Below are positions 1 to 6,639 of a stretch of DNA of 6,975 nucleotides, piece after piece. The position numbers were made by a program, and so were the translations under genes. How positions within the stretch are numbered: the first letter of the stretch is position 1; every line of letters starts with the position of its first letter. Source of the stretch: Lentimicrobiaceae bacterium. Its GTDB lineage: Bacteria; Bacteroidota; Bacteroidia; Bacteroidales; WCHB1-69. Under the pieces are notes generated by a model, which was not told the DNA's origin, ran no database searches, and was given only the letters and a program-made list of their open reading frames with translations. The stretch lies in assembly GCA_009776395.1 (NCBI GenBank), contig WRNX01000065.1, positions 1-6,975 of the forward strand, read 5' to 3'.

Positions 1-143
1 AACTGTTTGAGTGTAAATTTTGAATAAGGAGTAAGTGTTTGACTGATTTGCCAAATTTCGGGGTCGTTTTCCCATTGATAAAGCAGTTCCACATCGGAAG
101 GCTCAAGGGCGCGCAGGAAGATTTTTTTACCGTAGAGAAACAT
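1..143 (-). CDS. GNAT-family N-acetyltransferase, N-terminal fragment (runs off left edge)
   Basis: The minus strand reads 47 codons from an ATG at 143 to the window edge with no stop. It begins MFLYGKKIFLRALEPSDVE and continues with LLYQWENDPEIWQIS. The pattern of a beta strand with LRALEPSDVE, then an L-x-x-W-E-N-D-P helix, is the usual start of RimJ/RimL-type GNAT acetyltransferases, which transfer an acetyl group from acetyl-CoA to an amine. The acetyl-CoA binding motif (R/Q-x-x-G-x-G/A) would lie further left and cannot be seen, so activity and substrate are unknown. The ATG has no clear Shine-Dalgarno, which is normal for Bacteroidota. The gene starts 24 bp after the stop of the large AsmA-like gene on the same strand, so co-transcription is likely. 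The family call is fairly firm; the substrate cannot be guessed. Confidence 0.8.
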   Translation of the reverse strand, partial: MFLYGKKIFLRALEPSDVELLYQWENDPEIWQISQTLTPYSKFTLKQ

Positions 144-167
144 ATTTAGTGATATCTGCAAGATAAT

Positions 168-3100
168 TTAATTTTTAATTTTTAATTGATTCTGTTTTTT
201 GTCTTCCACTTTTTCCGGCACACTGTCTAACAGTTGTTTGGGCGCTTCTTCAATAATTCCCTCTTTGAAAAGTAACAGCGAATCTTGCGCTGAAAATACA
301 GAAGTATCGGTTTCTTCTTCCATGAGTGTTTGATCAATCGTGGGCGCTGAAAATTGGGTGAACCTCGCTGCATCAACACCTTGCTGTATGAAATTGTCTA
401 TTTGCCTGCGAAGATTGAGCCGCGTAGTATCAATCACCGTTACATAAGTAGGTAAATTTATATCTTTATATTTTGCCTTGCCAATACCGATTTTCATTTT
501 TTTCATATCTTCCAAATCACCTCTGAGATTAATTCCCAACTTAAACGGTAAAGGCGATTTCAGTACCGAAATATGATAGTTGAATGTCATGTCTAATTTG
601 TGAACCCCGCTAATAGCCGTTCTGTATCTATCAATTTCCATAATAAATGGAAAAATTTCTATTTGATTGTGGTTAATCAATAATTCAACCGATATTTTAT
701 CCACCAAATTTTTATCTCTATTTTTGAATTTTAAAGTTTTGGCAATATCCGAAAAAGTCTGTCCATCCAATAACACCAAATTATTTCCATTAATTCTGCA
801 AGCGGCATTCAAACTTGGTAAAATAATATTCATGGTAGTATCCATTGAAGCAGTGGCTGCTACTTGCGCGTTCACAACCCCTCTAAAAGAGGCTAACATC
901 GGCACTAAAGAATCCACTGAGGGAATAATTTTAATAAAATCTTCAACTTGAATATTTTTAAATTCCAAATCTAATCCAAAAGTAATATCTTTTTTGCTTC
1001 GTGTGGCGTAAAGCGCGGTTAAATCTATATCCCCCACATTAGTTCGGGCAACAAAATCTTTTAATTGAATACAACGATCTCGGGAAATTAATGCGCCGTT
1101 TAGTTTATTTATTGTCAGATTTCCATATTTGGCATATCCTACATCTACTTTCACATCCACAGAAATATTGGAAGGCACTACAATCAACATCGGCTTTTCC
1201 TCTTTTCCTTCATTTTCATCTTGAATAATCTTTTCAAGTTGCTCTTCATCTGAGGTGTTTGATAACGCTTTTTTATATTCATCGGAAGCGTCCGAATAAG
1301 CGGAACCGTTGTATAATGCAGTAAGTAATTGATTTACATTGAGCGTGTCGGTTTCAATATTTGCCTCTATTTTCAATCCTCTGCCGGTAGATAAAGCGCG
1401 GCGAATACCATCCACTTTTCCTGTAATATTCAATTTTGATTCGCCGCATCGAATCACAATATTTTGTAAGGTAATTTCATTAGTTGTAAAAGCAACATCT
1501 AAATTTTGCAAACGGGTTCTTAATGGAAAATAAGGGGAAACTATTCTGCCCGAGCGCGACTTAACCGTTCCATTTACAGTCCATTCGCGCAAAAGTGCGC
1601 CAAGTTCCGCATCTCTAATATCCAAATCCTCGCCTCTAAAATCATCCGATTGTCTATTTCCCTGTCTGCCGCTCTGCCTATTTGGATCTCTTTGTCTGCT
1701 TGATGATTCAGTTAAATCATTTTTAACGGCATCAACAGTAACGGTGGCATCTCGCACTGAAATACGATTACCATCGGAAAACAATCTTAACTGCTTGGTC
1801 TCTATATCAAAACGAGCAGAAGGAAGGGTACGGTTTTCTCTTGAGGGTAAAATTCTGATGTTGGTTTTCACTTCTCGCAAATTCACTGTGTTTGAATCTA
1901 TATCGGAGTATTCCAATGTATTAGCAGTAAGATTACCAATCATCGGAATCACTTTTGAGGTATCGCCGGTAATAAGCGCATCAGAAGTGCGCAAATTAAA
2001 ATCTACTTTAGAAAGCGCAACAATTTGTTTGTCGGGAAGTCGCACTCGGGCAGTATCCGACCTAAATGCAACACTTAACATTCTTCTTATTTCGCCGGTA
2101 TTTCTGTTAGTGCGTGTTTTAGTTGTGTTCAGTTCTATAAATGTTTTTTCCACTAAAACGCTCATTGAATTTTTTGGAATACGAATCCGTACCTTGTCAG
2201 CATTACATTGCACAATCATATCGTTTTTTGACAGATCTTGTGTATTTAACCTGCTTACCAAAAAATCACAATCTGCATTAAAGGAAATATTTCCTCTTGC
2301 AGTAATTCCCAGATTTTCCGGCGTAAATTTTTGTAGTTCTCTCAGATTGGCAGCACCTTCCAACTTCAAAATAACATGTGGATCATCAAACAGGTTGGCA
2401 ACATCCATATTTCCGTTTAACTTTACTGCAAATGCTTCCACGTTAAAATTTCTTAATTTGATTCCCGTTTTATCAGGTGAAACAGGGTCAAAATGAAAAG
2501 AGGCATCTACCATAATATTATCAATTTTCGCTGCTGAATCTTTGTAAACCAAGTACCCTTTTGGTATTTTAAAATCCACATCTACAACGGGTAATTTTCC
2601 TTTTTCAGAAAACTCGTAACTTCCTTTAATTTTGGTGGATAAACTAACAATAATGTTGGTTTGTATCTTTTTTATCTCTTCAGAAATATTATCAGGAATT
2701 AAATCCAAAAGTGATTGCAATGGAATTTTTTCAATTTTACATTCCAAATCGGAAGTAATATTTCCTTCGGATAGATGAAGATCGCCGTTCAATTTCAGTT
2801 CGGGAAGATGGGCAACGGTGAAATAAAACTCTTTAAACCCAAAATAGTTAAAATTATCTAAATCAAGGCTTAAAGTTCCGTTCAATTGAAGTGGAAGGGA
2901 ATCTAAATAGGTTTGATTTTCAATTTTTGCAGAAGCCACGCCGTCAACATTCAGATGAAATTGTTTTCTGGGTTCCACAACATCCACGGCGGCAGAATCG
3001 AGCGCTATTGAGGCATGAATATCGCTGCTGCCCATATCAACATTGAGTTGCAAATTGGAACATACAAACTTATTGAGTTCAATGGTTTCCATATCAAGAG

Positions 3101-3680
3101 TAATATTTCCTTTTAAGAAAAGTCTGCCGATTGTAGCATTTAATTTTAAAGAGTCGGGACAAGATTGGAAATTTATTTTTGCCGGACCACGAATAGCGAT
3201 ACGGTCAATATTCAGATCTAACGGTGTATCACTGTCAGAGGGTTTTATAATGTCCCAATTGGCAATTCCGGACGAAGAAATATACCCTTGAATCTCCGGT
3301 TGAGAAATTCGAATACGTTGAATATTCACTTTATTTTGCAACAAATCTTTGATATTGAGCGAAATCATCAATTCATTGAAACGCAATAGTGTATCTACTC
3401 CGTTAGGGTGTATTTCACGAAACAAAGTATCAGATTTTAGTGCGTTTGAGATAATTTCCCCACCTATTAATTTCACACTCACTTTTGGAAATTCTTCAAA
3501 CAGAGAAACCTGAACTGTATCGAAAGTTACTTTGGCGTCCAAAAATTCAGTACAATATTTATTTACAATTGGGGTAAGTCTTTTGGGTGTCATTAACAAA
3601 AAGAAGAGAAGAACGACAATACCGACAAGTGCAATAAAAACTGATAATGAGATAATTAACCACTTAATTGTTTTTTTCAT
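168..3680 (-). CDS. Large AsmA-family membrane-anchored envelope protein
   Basis: 1170 residues. The N-terminus has two lysines and then one hydrophobic segment (about residues 7-30), so the protein is probably anchored in the inner membrane with the bulk in the periplasm. Residues 31-76 (TPKRLTPIVNKY, then DAKVTFDTVQVSLFEEFPKV and KLIGGEI) match the AsmA N-terminal domain as found in Bacteroidota. The long middle is beta-rich, with repeated short strands of the L-x-D/N-x-x type. A charged, glutamine/arginine-rich insert lies at about residues 656-690 and an acidic stretch at about 805-835. The AsmA-like C-terminal domain covers roughly 850-1060, with LLDGQTFSDIAKTLKFKNRD near 970-990 and FNYHISVLKSPLPFKLGINL near 1031-1050. 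A polar tail follows. AsmA/TamB/YhdP relatives are proposed to form hydrophobic grooves that carry lipids between membranes; that role here is inference. The start is the only ATG ahead of the membrane anchor. Confidence 0.9.
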   Translation of the reverse strand: MKKTIKWLIISLSVFIALVGIVVLLFFLLMTPKRLTPIVNKYCTEFLDAKVTFDTVQVSLFEEFPKVSVKLIGGEIISNALKSDTLFREIHPNGVDTLLRFNELMISLNIKDLLQNKVNIQRIRISQPEIQGYISSSGIANWDIIKPSDSDTPLDLNIDRIAIRGPAKINFQSCPDSLKLNATIGRLFLKGNITLDMETIELNKFVCSNLQLNVDMGSSDIHASIALDSAAVDVVEPRKQFHLNVDGVASAKIENQTYLDSLPLQLNGTLSLDLDNFNYFGFKEFYFTVAHLPELKLNGDLHLSEGNITSDLECKIEKIPLQSLLDLIPDNISEEIKKIQTNIIVSLSTKIKGSYEFSEKGKLPVVDVDFKIPKGYLVYKDSAAKIDNIMVDASFHFDPVSPDKTGIKLRNFNVEAFAVKLNGNMDVANLFDDPHVILKLEGAANLRELQKFTPENLGITARGNISFNADCDFLVSRLNTQDLSKNDMIVQCNADKVRIRIPKNSMSVLVEKTFIELNTTKTRTNRNTGEIRRMLSVAFRSDTARVRLPDKQIVALSKVDFNLRTSDALITGDTSKVIPMIGNLTANTLEYSDIDSNTVNLREVKTNIRILPSRENRTLPSARFDIETKQLRLFSDGNRISVRDATVTVDAVKNDLTESSSRQRDPNRQSGRQGNRQSDDFRGEDLDIRDAELGALLREWTVNGTVKSRSGRIVSPYFPLRTRLQNLDVAFTTNEITLQNIVIRCGESKLNITGKVDGIRRALSTGRGLKIEANIETDTLNVNQLLTALYNGSAYSDASDEYKKALSNTSDEEQLEKIIQDENEGKEEKPMLIVVPSNISVDVKVDVGYAKYGNLTINKLNGALISRDRCIQLKDFVARTNVGDIDLTALYATRSKKDITFGLDLEFKNIQVEDFIKIIPSVDSLVPMLASFRGVVNAQVAATASMDTTMNIILPSLNAACRINGNNLVLLDGQTFSDIAKTLKFKNRDKNLVDKISVELLINHNQIEIFPFIMEIDRYRTAISGVHKLDMTFNYHISVLKSPLPFKLGINLRGDLEDMKKMKIGIGKAKYKDINLPTYVTVIDTTRLNLRRQIDNFIQQGVDAARFTQFSAPTIDQTLMEEETDTSVFSAQDSLLLFKEGIIEEAPKQLLDSVPEKVEDKKQNQLKIKN

Positions 3681-3693
3681 TTATTCTAATAAA

Positions 3694-3711
3694 ATGTTTA
3701 CAAATAAACAT
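3694..3711. promoter_or_regulatory. Perfect palindrome (7-bp arms) near the AsmA-like gene start
   Basis: ATGTTTA-CAAA-TAAACAT is a perfect inverted repeat with 7-bp arms and a 4-bp centre, followed on the plus strand by a T-rich run. It lies 13-30 bp upstream of the minus-strand start at 3680, within the 127-bp divergent intergenic region. As no gene ends here, a terminator makes little sense. An operator, or a hairpin in the 5' leader of the AsmA-like mRNA, fits the position better. The arms are AT-only apart from one G/C pair, so chance is a real alternative. Confidence 0.35.
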
Positions 3712-3779
3712 CTTTTTTTATACTGCATTGAAAAACCTCGCATAGTTTTACGAAGAAAAAGTTAAAACAGAAAAAATAA

Positions 3780-3787
3780 TATTTTTG
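3780..3787 (+). promoter_or_regulatory. Bacteroidota-type -7 promoter box for udk
   Basis: TATTTTTG matches the Bacteroidota primary-sigma -7 consensus TAnnTTTG exactly and ends 20 bp before the udk ATG, predicting a short leader of about 15 nt. No convincing TTTG/TTG -33 element is found 19-21 bp upstream, so strength is uncertain. An A-rich stretch (CTCAAAATAACAC) rather than a Shine-Dalgarno precedes the ATG, typical of translation starts in this phylum. Confidence 0.55.
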
Positions 3788-3807
3788 TACCTCAAAATAA
3801 CACATAT

Positions 3808-4422
3808 ATGTATATCATCGGCATTGCGGGCGGTTCTGGTTCCGGTAAAACCTCAGTAGTAAAAAAAATTGTGAATAGCTTTCCAAACGAAAGCGTGCGT
3901 GTTTTATCACAAGACGCTTATTATAAAGATAATGGAATTATTTCACAGGAACAACGCGAACAAATCAATTTCGACCACCCCGAATCTATTGAGTTTTCGT
4001 TACTCATCAAACATCTTCAAGAATTAAAAAATGGAAAAACGATTGAAATGCCCACCTATTCCTACATTACCTGCACTCGTCAAAAAGAGACTATTCCTAT
4101 TCAACCCGGAAAAGTAGTGATTGTTGAAGGAATTTTAATTTTTACCGATATTGAACTGTGTAACATGCTTGATCTTAAAGTTTTTGTGGATACGGAGGCA
4201 GACGAGCGAATCATTAGAATTATTCAACGAGATGTGAATGAGCGAGGCAGAGGATTGGACAAATCTATTACACATTATCAAAAGTTTGTAAAACCGATGC
4301 ACCAAATTTTTATTGAACCATCGAAAAGATATGCCGATATTATTATCCCCGAAGGTGGACACAATGCAAAAGGAATTGATATTCTGATTTCTAAAATTAA
4401 ATGGATGTTGCATGATGCGTGA
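3808..4422 (+). CDS. udk: Uridine kinase (uridine/cytidine monophosphokinase)
   Basis: 204 residues, close to the usual 200-215 for bacterial Udk and collinear with it throughout. The enzyme phosphorylates uridine (and usually cytidine) to UMP/CMP in cytosolic pyrimidine salvage. Visible motifs: P-loop GGSGSGKT at 8-15; SQDAYYKD at 34-41, whose D36 corresponds to the catalytic base region; NFDHP at 54-58; PTYSYITCTR at 82-91 in the nucleoside pocket; VVIVEGIL at 103-110 (Walker B-like strand); RDVNERGR near 145, the lid arginines; and FIEPSKRYADIIIPEGG near the C-terminus. Cys89 sits where Escherichia coli and human enzymes have a base-contacting histidine. The ATG at 3808 puts the P-loop at the normal distance. 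The glycosyltransferase follows after 44 bp on the same strand. In many Bacteroidota, as I recall, udk is followed by a divIC/ftsB-like gene instead; that is absent here. Confidence 0.97.
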   Translation: MYIIGIAGGSGSGKTSVVKKIVNSFPNESVRVLSQDAYYKDNGIISQEQREQINFDHPESIEFSLLIKHLQELKNGKTIEMPTYSYITCTRQKETIPIQPGKVVIVEGILIFTDIELCNMLDLKVFVDTEADERIIRIIQRDVNERGRGLDKSITHYQKFVKPMHQIFIEPSKRYADIIIPEGGHNAKGIDILISKIKWMLHDA

Positions 4423-4466
4423 TATTTTTCATTTTTTTTTACGTTAAAAAAAGTTAATCCTTCTGT

Positions 4467-5681
4467 ATGAATCTTTATATTGCTATTCCCGCTCTTGATG
4501 AATTAGAATATTTGCCTCACACACTTGCGGCTATTGCCAAACAAAAAACAGAGTTTCCTTTCTATGTGTATGTTTGTGTAAACCAACCTGATGAGTGGTG
4601 GAATAAAGAAGAAAAGATAGAAATTTGTAAAAATAATCAAAGACTATTGAATTTTCTAAATAATTATAATGAATTTAGAATAAAAATTATAGACAAAACA
4701 TCAGTAGGCAACGGTTGGAAGAACAAAGCATTTGGTGTAGGTTGGGCGCGAAAAACGTTGTTTGAAGAAATATTTAAAAGCGCAAAAGATGAAGATGTTA
4801 TCATTAGTTTAGATGCTGATACACTGTTTAATGAGTTTTACTTTCAATCTATTGGCGAGAATTTTATTGAAAACAAGATTGATGTAGTTTCCGTGCCTTA
4901 TTATCACAAACTTACAGAAGATGAAAATACCAATCGTGCCATTTTGCGTTATGAGATTTATCTTCGCAACTATTTCATCAACATGCACCGTATTGGATCG
5001 CCGTACACATTTACTGCTATTGGTTCTGCAATGGCAATGAAAGTAAAAGTATTACGAAAAATAAGGAATATTACCCCCCTTAGTAGCGGTGAAGATTTTT
5101 ATCTGATGCAAAAACTGAGAAAAATGTCACCCATTTCAAACTATAATTCAGCAATAGTCTATCCTGCTGCACGATTTTCCACCCGTGTTCCTTATGGCAC
5201 AGGTCCCGCTATGATAAAAGGAAGCAAAGGCGACTGGGAAAGTTACCCCATCTATCATTACTCCTTATTTGATGCGATAAAAGAAACATATGATATTATT
5301 CCTCAACTTTTTACAGAAGACAAAGAAACAGAGTTTATATCTTTTCTGAAAGAGCAATATAAAACCGATGATTTATGGAGCCCGTTGCGAAAAAACTTTA
5401 AAACATTGCAACAATTTACCCGCGCCTTTCACGAAAAAGCGGATGGTTTACGTATTCTACAGTTTTTAAAAGAGAGAAATAAACAATTAAATATTAGTGA
5501 TGAGAAAGCGATGATTGAGAATTTTGGTGTTTTTATGCAGAAAGCAGAAAGCAAAAAAGAAAACGTATTCCTTAAAACCATATTTTTAAAAGGCAAGCTT
5601 AGTAGCAAAAAGTTGATTGCAGTTAGGGAGACTCTTTTTGAGTTGGAGTGTGCAATTAAGAGAATATCTTGTACAGATTAA
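4467..5681 (+). CDS. GT2-type (GT-A fold) glycosyltransferase, soluble
   Basis: 404 residues. The N-terminus MNLYIAIPALDELEYLPHTL is the first strand and loop of a family 2 nucleotide-sugar glycosyltransferase (P-A-x-x-E/D pattern). D116-A-D118 in VIISLDADT is the metal-binding DXD-type motif, and SGEDFYLMQKLRK with E209-D210 is the second acidic motif that usually holds the catalytic base. A TRVPYGTG stretch near residue 240 resembles the R-x-x-x-G-x-G acceptor-side motif of GT2 enzymes that lack the Q-x-x-R-W motif of processive synthases. About 150 mainly helical, charged residues follow, without a transmembrane segment, so the enzyme is probably cytosolic or peripheral. Sugar donor and acceptor cannot be read from sequence; no polysaccharide cluster surrounds it. 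It is probably transcribed with udk (44-bp gap) and converges on the mscS remnant downstream. Confidence 0.87.
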   Translation: MNLYIAIPALDELEYLPHTLAAIAKQKTEFPFYVYVCVNQPDEWWNKEEKIEICKNNQRLLNFLNNYNEFRIKIIDKTSVGNGWKNKAFGVGWARKTLFEEIFKSAKDEDVIISLDADTLFNEFYFQSIGENFIENKIDVVSVPYYHKLTEDENTNRAILRYEIYLRNYFINMHRIGSPYTFTAIGSAMAMKVKVLRKIRNITPLSSGEDFYLMQKLRKMSPISNYNSAIVYPAARFSTRVPYGTGPAMIKGSKGDWESYPIYHYSLFDAIKETYDIIPQLFTEDKETEFISFLKEQYKTDDLWSPLRKNFKTLQQFTRAFHEKADGLRILQFLKERNKQLNISDEKAMIENFGVFMQKAESKKENVFLKTIFLKGKLSSKKLIAVRETLFELECAIKRISCTD

Positions 5682-5756
5682 AAAAAAATCTATTATTTGC
5701 CCATTGCTAAAGAAGATTACATACGAAAGAATATTATTATTGAGAGTGATCAAGTA

Positions 5757-5921
5757 TTACATTAATACCGGCTCTTTCTCTTTTTTTGAAATATACTCTT
5801 CGGGAATTGTGGAATGGCTGCCGTCTCTATGAGCCTCGTAATGCGGAACCACAAGTTCAATCCCCGCTTCACAAAACACATCCTGAATATGTTGGTTGAG
5901 TTCGGAATGGATGGCAGGCAT
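5757..5921 (-). pseudogene. Truncated second copy of an mscS 3' end
   Basis: On the minus strand an ATG at 5921 opens 54 codons: MPAIHSELNQHIQDVFCEAG, then IELVVPHYEAHRDGSHSTIP, then a lysine/glutamate tail EEYISKKEKEPVLM. This is the end of an MscS-type channel C-terminal domain, nearly identical to the copy at the right edge. Everything upstream in the channel (membrane helices, beta domain) is missing, and the reading frame is closed by a TGA at 5937-5939. It differs from the right-hand copy by Tyr to His, Arg to Cys and Lys to Glu changes, and keeps 12 extra residues. The first two move away from the family pattern, consistent with decay. An AAAGGAAG stretch 8 nt before the ATG resembles a Shine-Dalgarno, so a short peptide could be made, but I treat this as a remnant. 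It may preserve the original gene tail. Confidence 0.8.
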
Positions 5922-5925
5922 TTTT
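5796..5925 (-). repeat. Long direct repeat, left copy (mscS 3' end)
   Basis: 130 bp matching 6793-6922 in the same orientation with 9 mismatches by hand count (about 93%). It includes a 64-bp exactly identical core (5809-5872 against 6806-6869). Similarity stops abruptly at the right side around 5925. At the left it continues weakly for a few bases past a single-base indel. Confidence 0.93.
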
Positions 5926-5937
5926 AATACTTCCTTT

Positions 5938-5983
5938 CACACGCCGGAGGCCGAACCCCGTGTTAGCCGAAAGGCGTAATGTG
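5938..5983. other. GC-rich structured element between mscS remnant and regulator gene
   Basis: 46 bp at 63% GC in a strongly AT-rich neighbourhood. CACACGCC (5938-5945) can pair with GGCGT-aat-GTG (5973-5983), enclosing GGC/GCC (5949-5951 with 5966-5968) and AAC/GTT (5954-5956 with 5962-5964). A competing fold makes two small hairpins, GCC-GGA-GGC (5943-5951) and GCC-GAAA-GGC (5966-5975), the latter with a GNRA tetraloop. It lies 45 bp downstream of the regulator stop and 12 bp beyond the edge of the direct repeat. It could terminate the regulator operon, though no T-run follows on the minus strand, or it could be a recombination or repeat-family scar. Function unknown. Confidence 0.5.
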
Positions 5984-6027
5984 GGGGAAAGATAAATGCA
6001 TATTTTGGCTAAAATTTGCTCATTGAT

Positions 6028-6231
6028 TTATATAAAAGTGAAAATTTCTTCTATCGGTACTTGCAACACGCGAGAAACATCAAATGCTAACTTTAAAGAA
6101 GGGTTGTACTTACCTGCTTCTAAGCGAACGATTGTTTCTCTACGAACAAACACTTTTTCGGCTAATTCTTCTTGAGTTAAATTTTTTAATTGGCGACATT
6201 GCTTTAAGTTGCTAATAAATTTAGTATCCAT
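6028..6231 (-). CDS. Small Cro/C1-type (XRE) HTH transcriptional regulator
   Basis: 67 residues and little more than the DNA-binding fold: MDTKFISNLKQCRQLKNL, then T19-Q-E-E-L-A-E-K-V as the first HTH helix, V29-R-R-E-T-I-V-R-L-E as the recognition helix, A-G-K-Y-N-P-S-L from 39, and VLQVPIEEIF at the end. This matches the compact YozG-like class of XRE regulators. There is no ligand or dimerisation domain. The ATG at 6231 was chosen over an in-frame ATG at 6303: the extra residues of the longer form are antisense-like, lie inside the preceding gene and have no family match. The gene begins 2 bp after the membrane-protein stop, so the two are almost certainly translated from one mRNA, probably coupled. 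By analogy with other membrane-protein/XRE pairs it probably binds the operon promoter; the targets are inference. Confidence 0.9.
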   Translation of the reverse strand: MDTKFISNLKQCRQLKNLTQEELAEKVFVRRETIVRLEAGKYNPSLKLAFDVSRVLQVPIEEIFTFI

Positions 6232-6233
6232 GA

Positions 6234-6608
6234 CTAATTTTTGTCGTAATAGTAAAAAGCAATTGCATAAGTAAAAGTAGTTATTACAAATCCCACCATA
6301 CATATTACAATGGCAATTATTTCTGTTAATGTTGTAAAAGTAGGAAATAGACCAACTACCATTAAAGTTAACAAGGGAATTTTTAGTGCCAGTAAGAGTG
6401 CCTTTTTATGATTTTCTTTCATTCTTTCATCTTGCATTTGTGCAGCTAATTTTCCCGTGAGAAAAAAAGCAAACATTGAAAAGGCAGAAAAATAAATCAG
6501 AAAAGAGGGATCATGATTTTTGAAATATAGAAATCCTAAAAATCCAAGAAATCCAAGAAATCCTTGTGTCCATGCATGTTTTGCTGTTTTTTGTTTTGAT
6601 TTGAACAT
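6234..6608 (-). CDS. Small four-helix membrane protein, partner of the HTH regulator (DUF3796/DUF2178-like)
   Basis: 124 residues, no known function. The basic start MFKSKQKTAKHAW is followed by four hydrophobic segments: about 15-29, 35-52, 70-90 and 94-120. The first contains a threefold GFL repeat (G16-F-L-G-F-L-G-F-L-G-F-L27), as seen, from memory, in the uncharacterised DUF3796 family. A polar loop with DERMKENHKKA (60-70) resembles the DER-x-K-x-x-x-x-K-A loop shared by DUF3796 and DUF2178 membrane proteins. Such proteins are often encoded next to small XRE regulators, as here (2-bp gap), so a sensor or anti-regulator role is possible but unproven. The ATG at 6608 places a short basic segment before the first helix and sits about 31 bp downstream of a candidate promoter. 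The family assignment is tentative; the membrane topology is clear. Confidence 0.8.
   Translation of the reverse strand: MFKSKQKTAKHAWTQGFLGFLGFLGFLYFKNHDPSFLIYFSAFSMFAFFLTGKLAAQMQDERMKENHKKALLLALKIPLLTLMVVGLFPTFTTLTEIIAIVICMVGFVITTFTYAIAFYYYDKN
6531..6566 (-). repeat. Four tandem 9-bp units coding for the GFL repeat
   Basis: On the plus strand the units are AAATCCTAA, AAATCCAAG, AAATCCAAG and AAATCCTTG, in frame with the membrane protein. They encode its repeated Gly-Phe-Leu in the first hydrophobic segment. Two neighbouring units are identical, so the tract is prone to in-frame gain or loss of units by slippage without breaking the gene. Confidence 0.85.
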
Positions 6609-6639
6609 AATATTGAAATTAAAGTTAATAATGATGTGG

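Noticed and set aside
169..187. Period-7 TAATTTT repeat at the stop of the AsmA-like gene
   Set aside because: Only about two and a half copies of an AT-only unit; easily explained by base composition and lysine/asparagine codons at the C-terminus.
1744..2496. 250-codon open frame on the plus strand opposite the AsmA-like gene
   Set aside because: It lies wholly antisense to a well-supported gene. Its serine/isoleucine/leucine-rich translation has no recognisable motif, as expected for a shadow frame.
4135..4413. Minus-strand frame of 92 codons inside udk
   Set aside because: Fully antisense to a confidently identified uridine kinase; no family resemblance.
5617..5832. 71-codon plus-strand frame overlapping the glycosyltransferase end and the mscS repeat
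   Set aside because: It starts inside the glycosyltransferase, crosses intergenic DNA, and ends as the antisense of the mscS stub. No coherent protein features.
5949..5968. Integron attC-like half sites (GCCGAAC and GTTAGCC) in the GC-rich element
   Set aside because: Each departs from the RYYYAAC/GTTRRRY consensus and they are only 5 bp apart, too close for an attC site. No integron integrase or cassette array is visible.
6232..6303. Upstream ATG at 6303 for the HTH regulator (91-aa version)
   Set aside because: The added 24 residues overlap the membrane-protein gene and resemble an out-of-frame translation of it. The ATG at 6231, just after that gene's stop, gives a standard 67-aa XRE protein.
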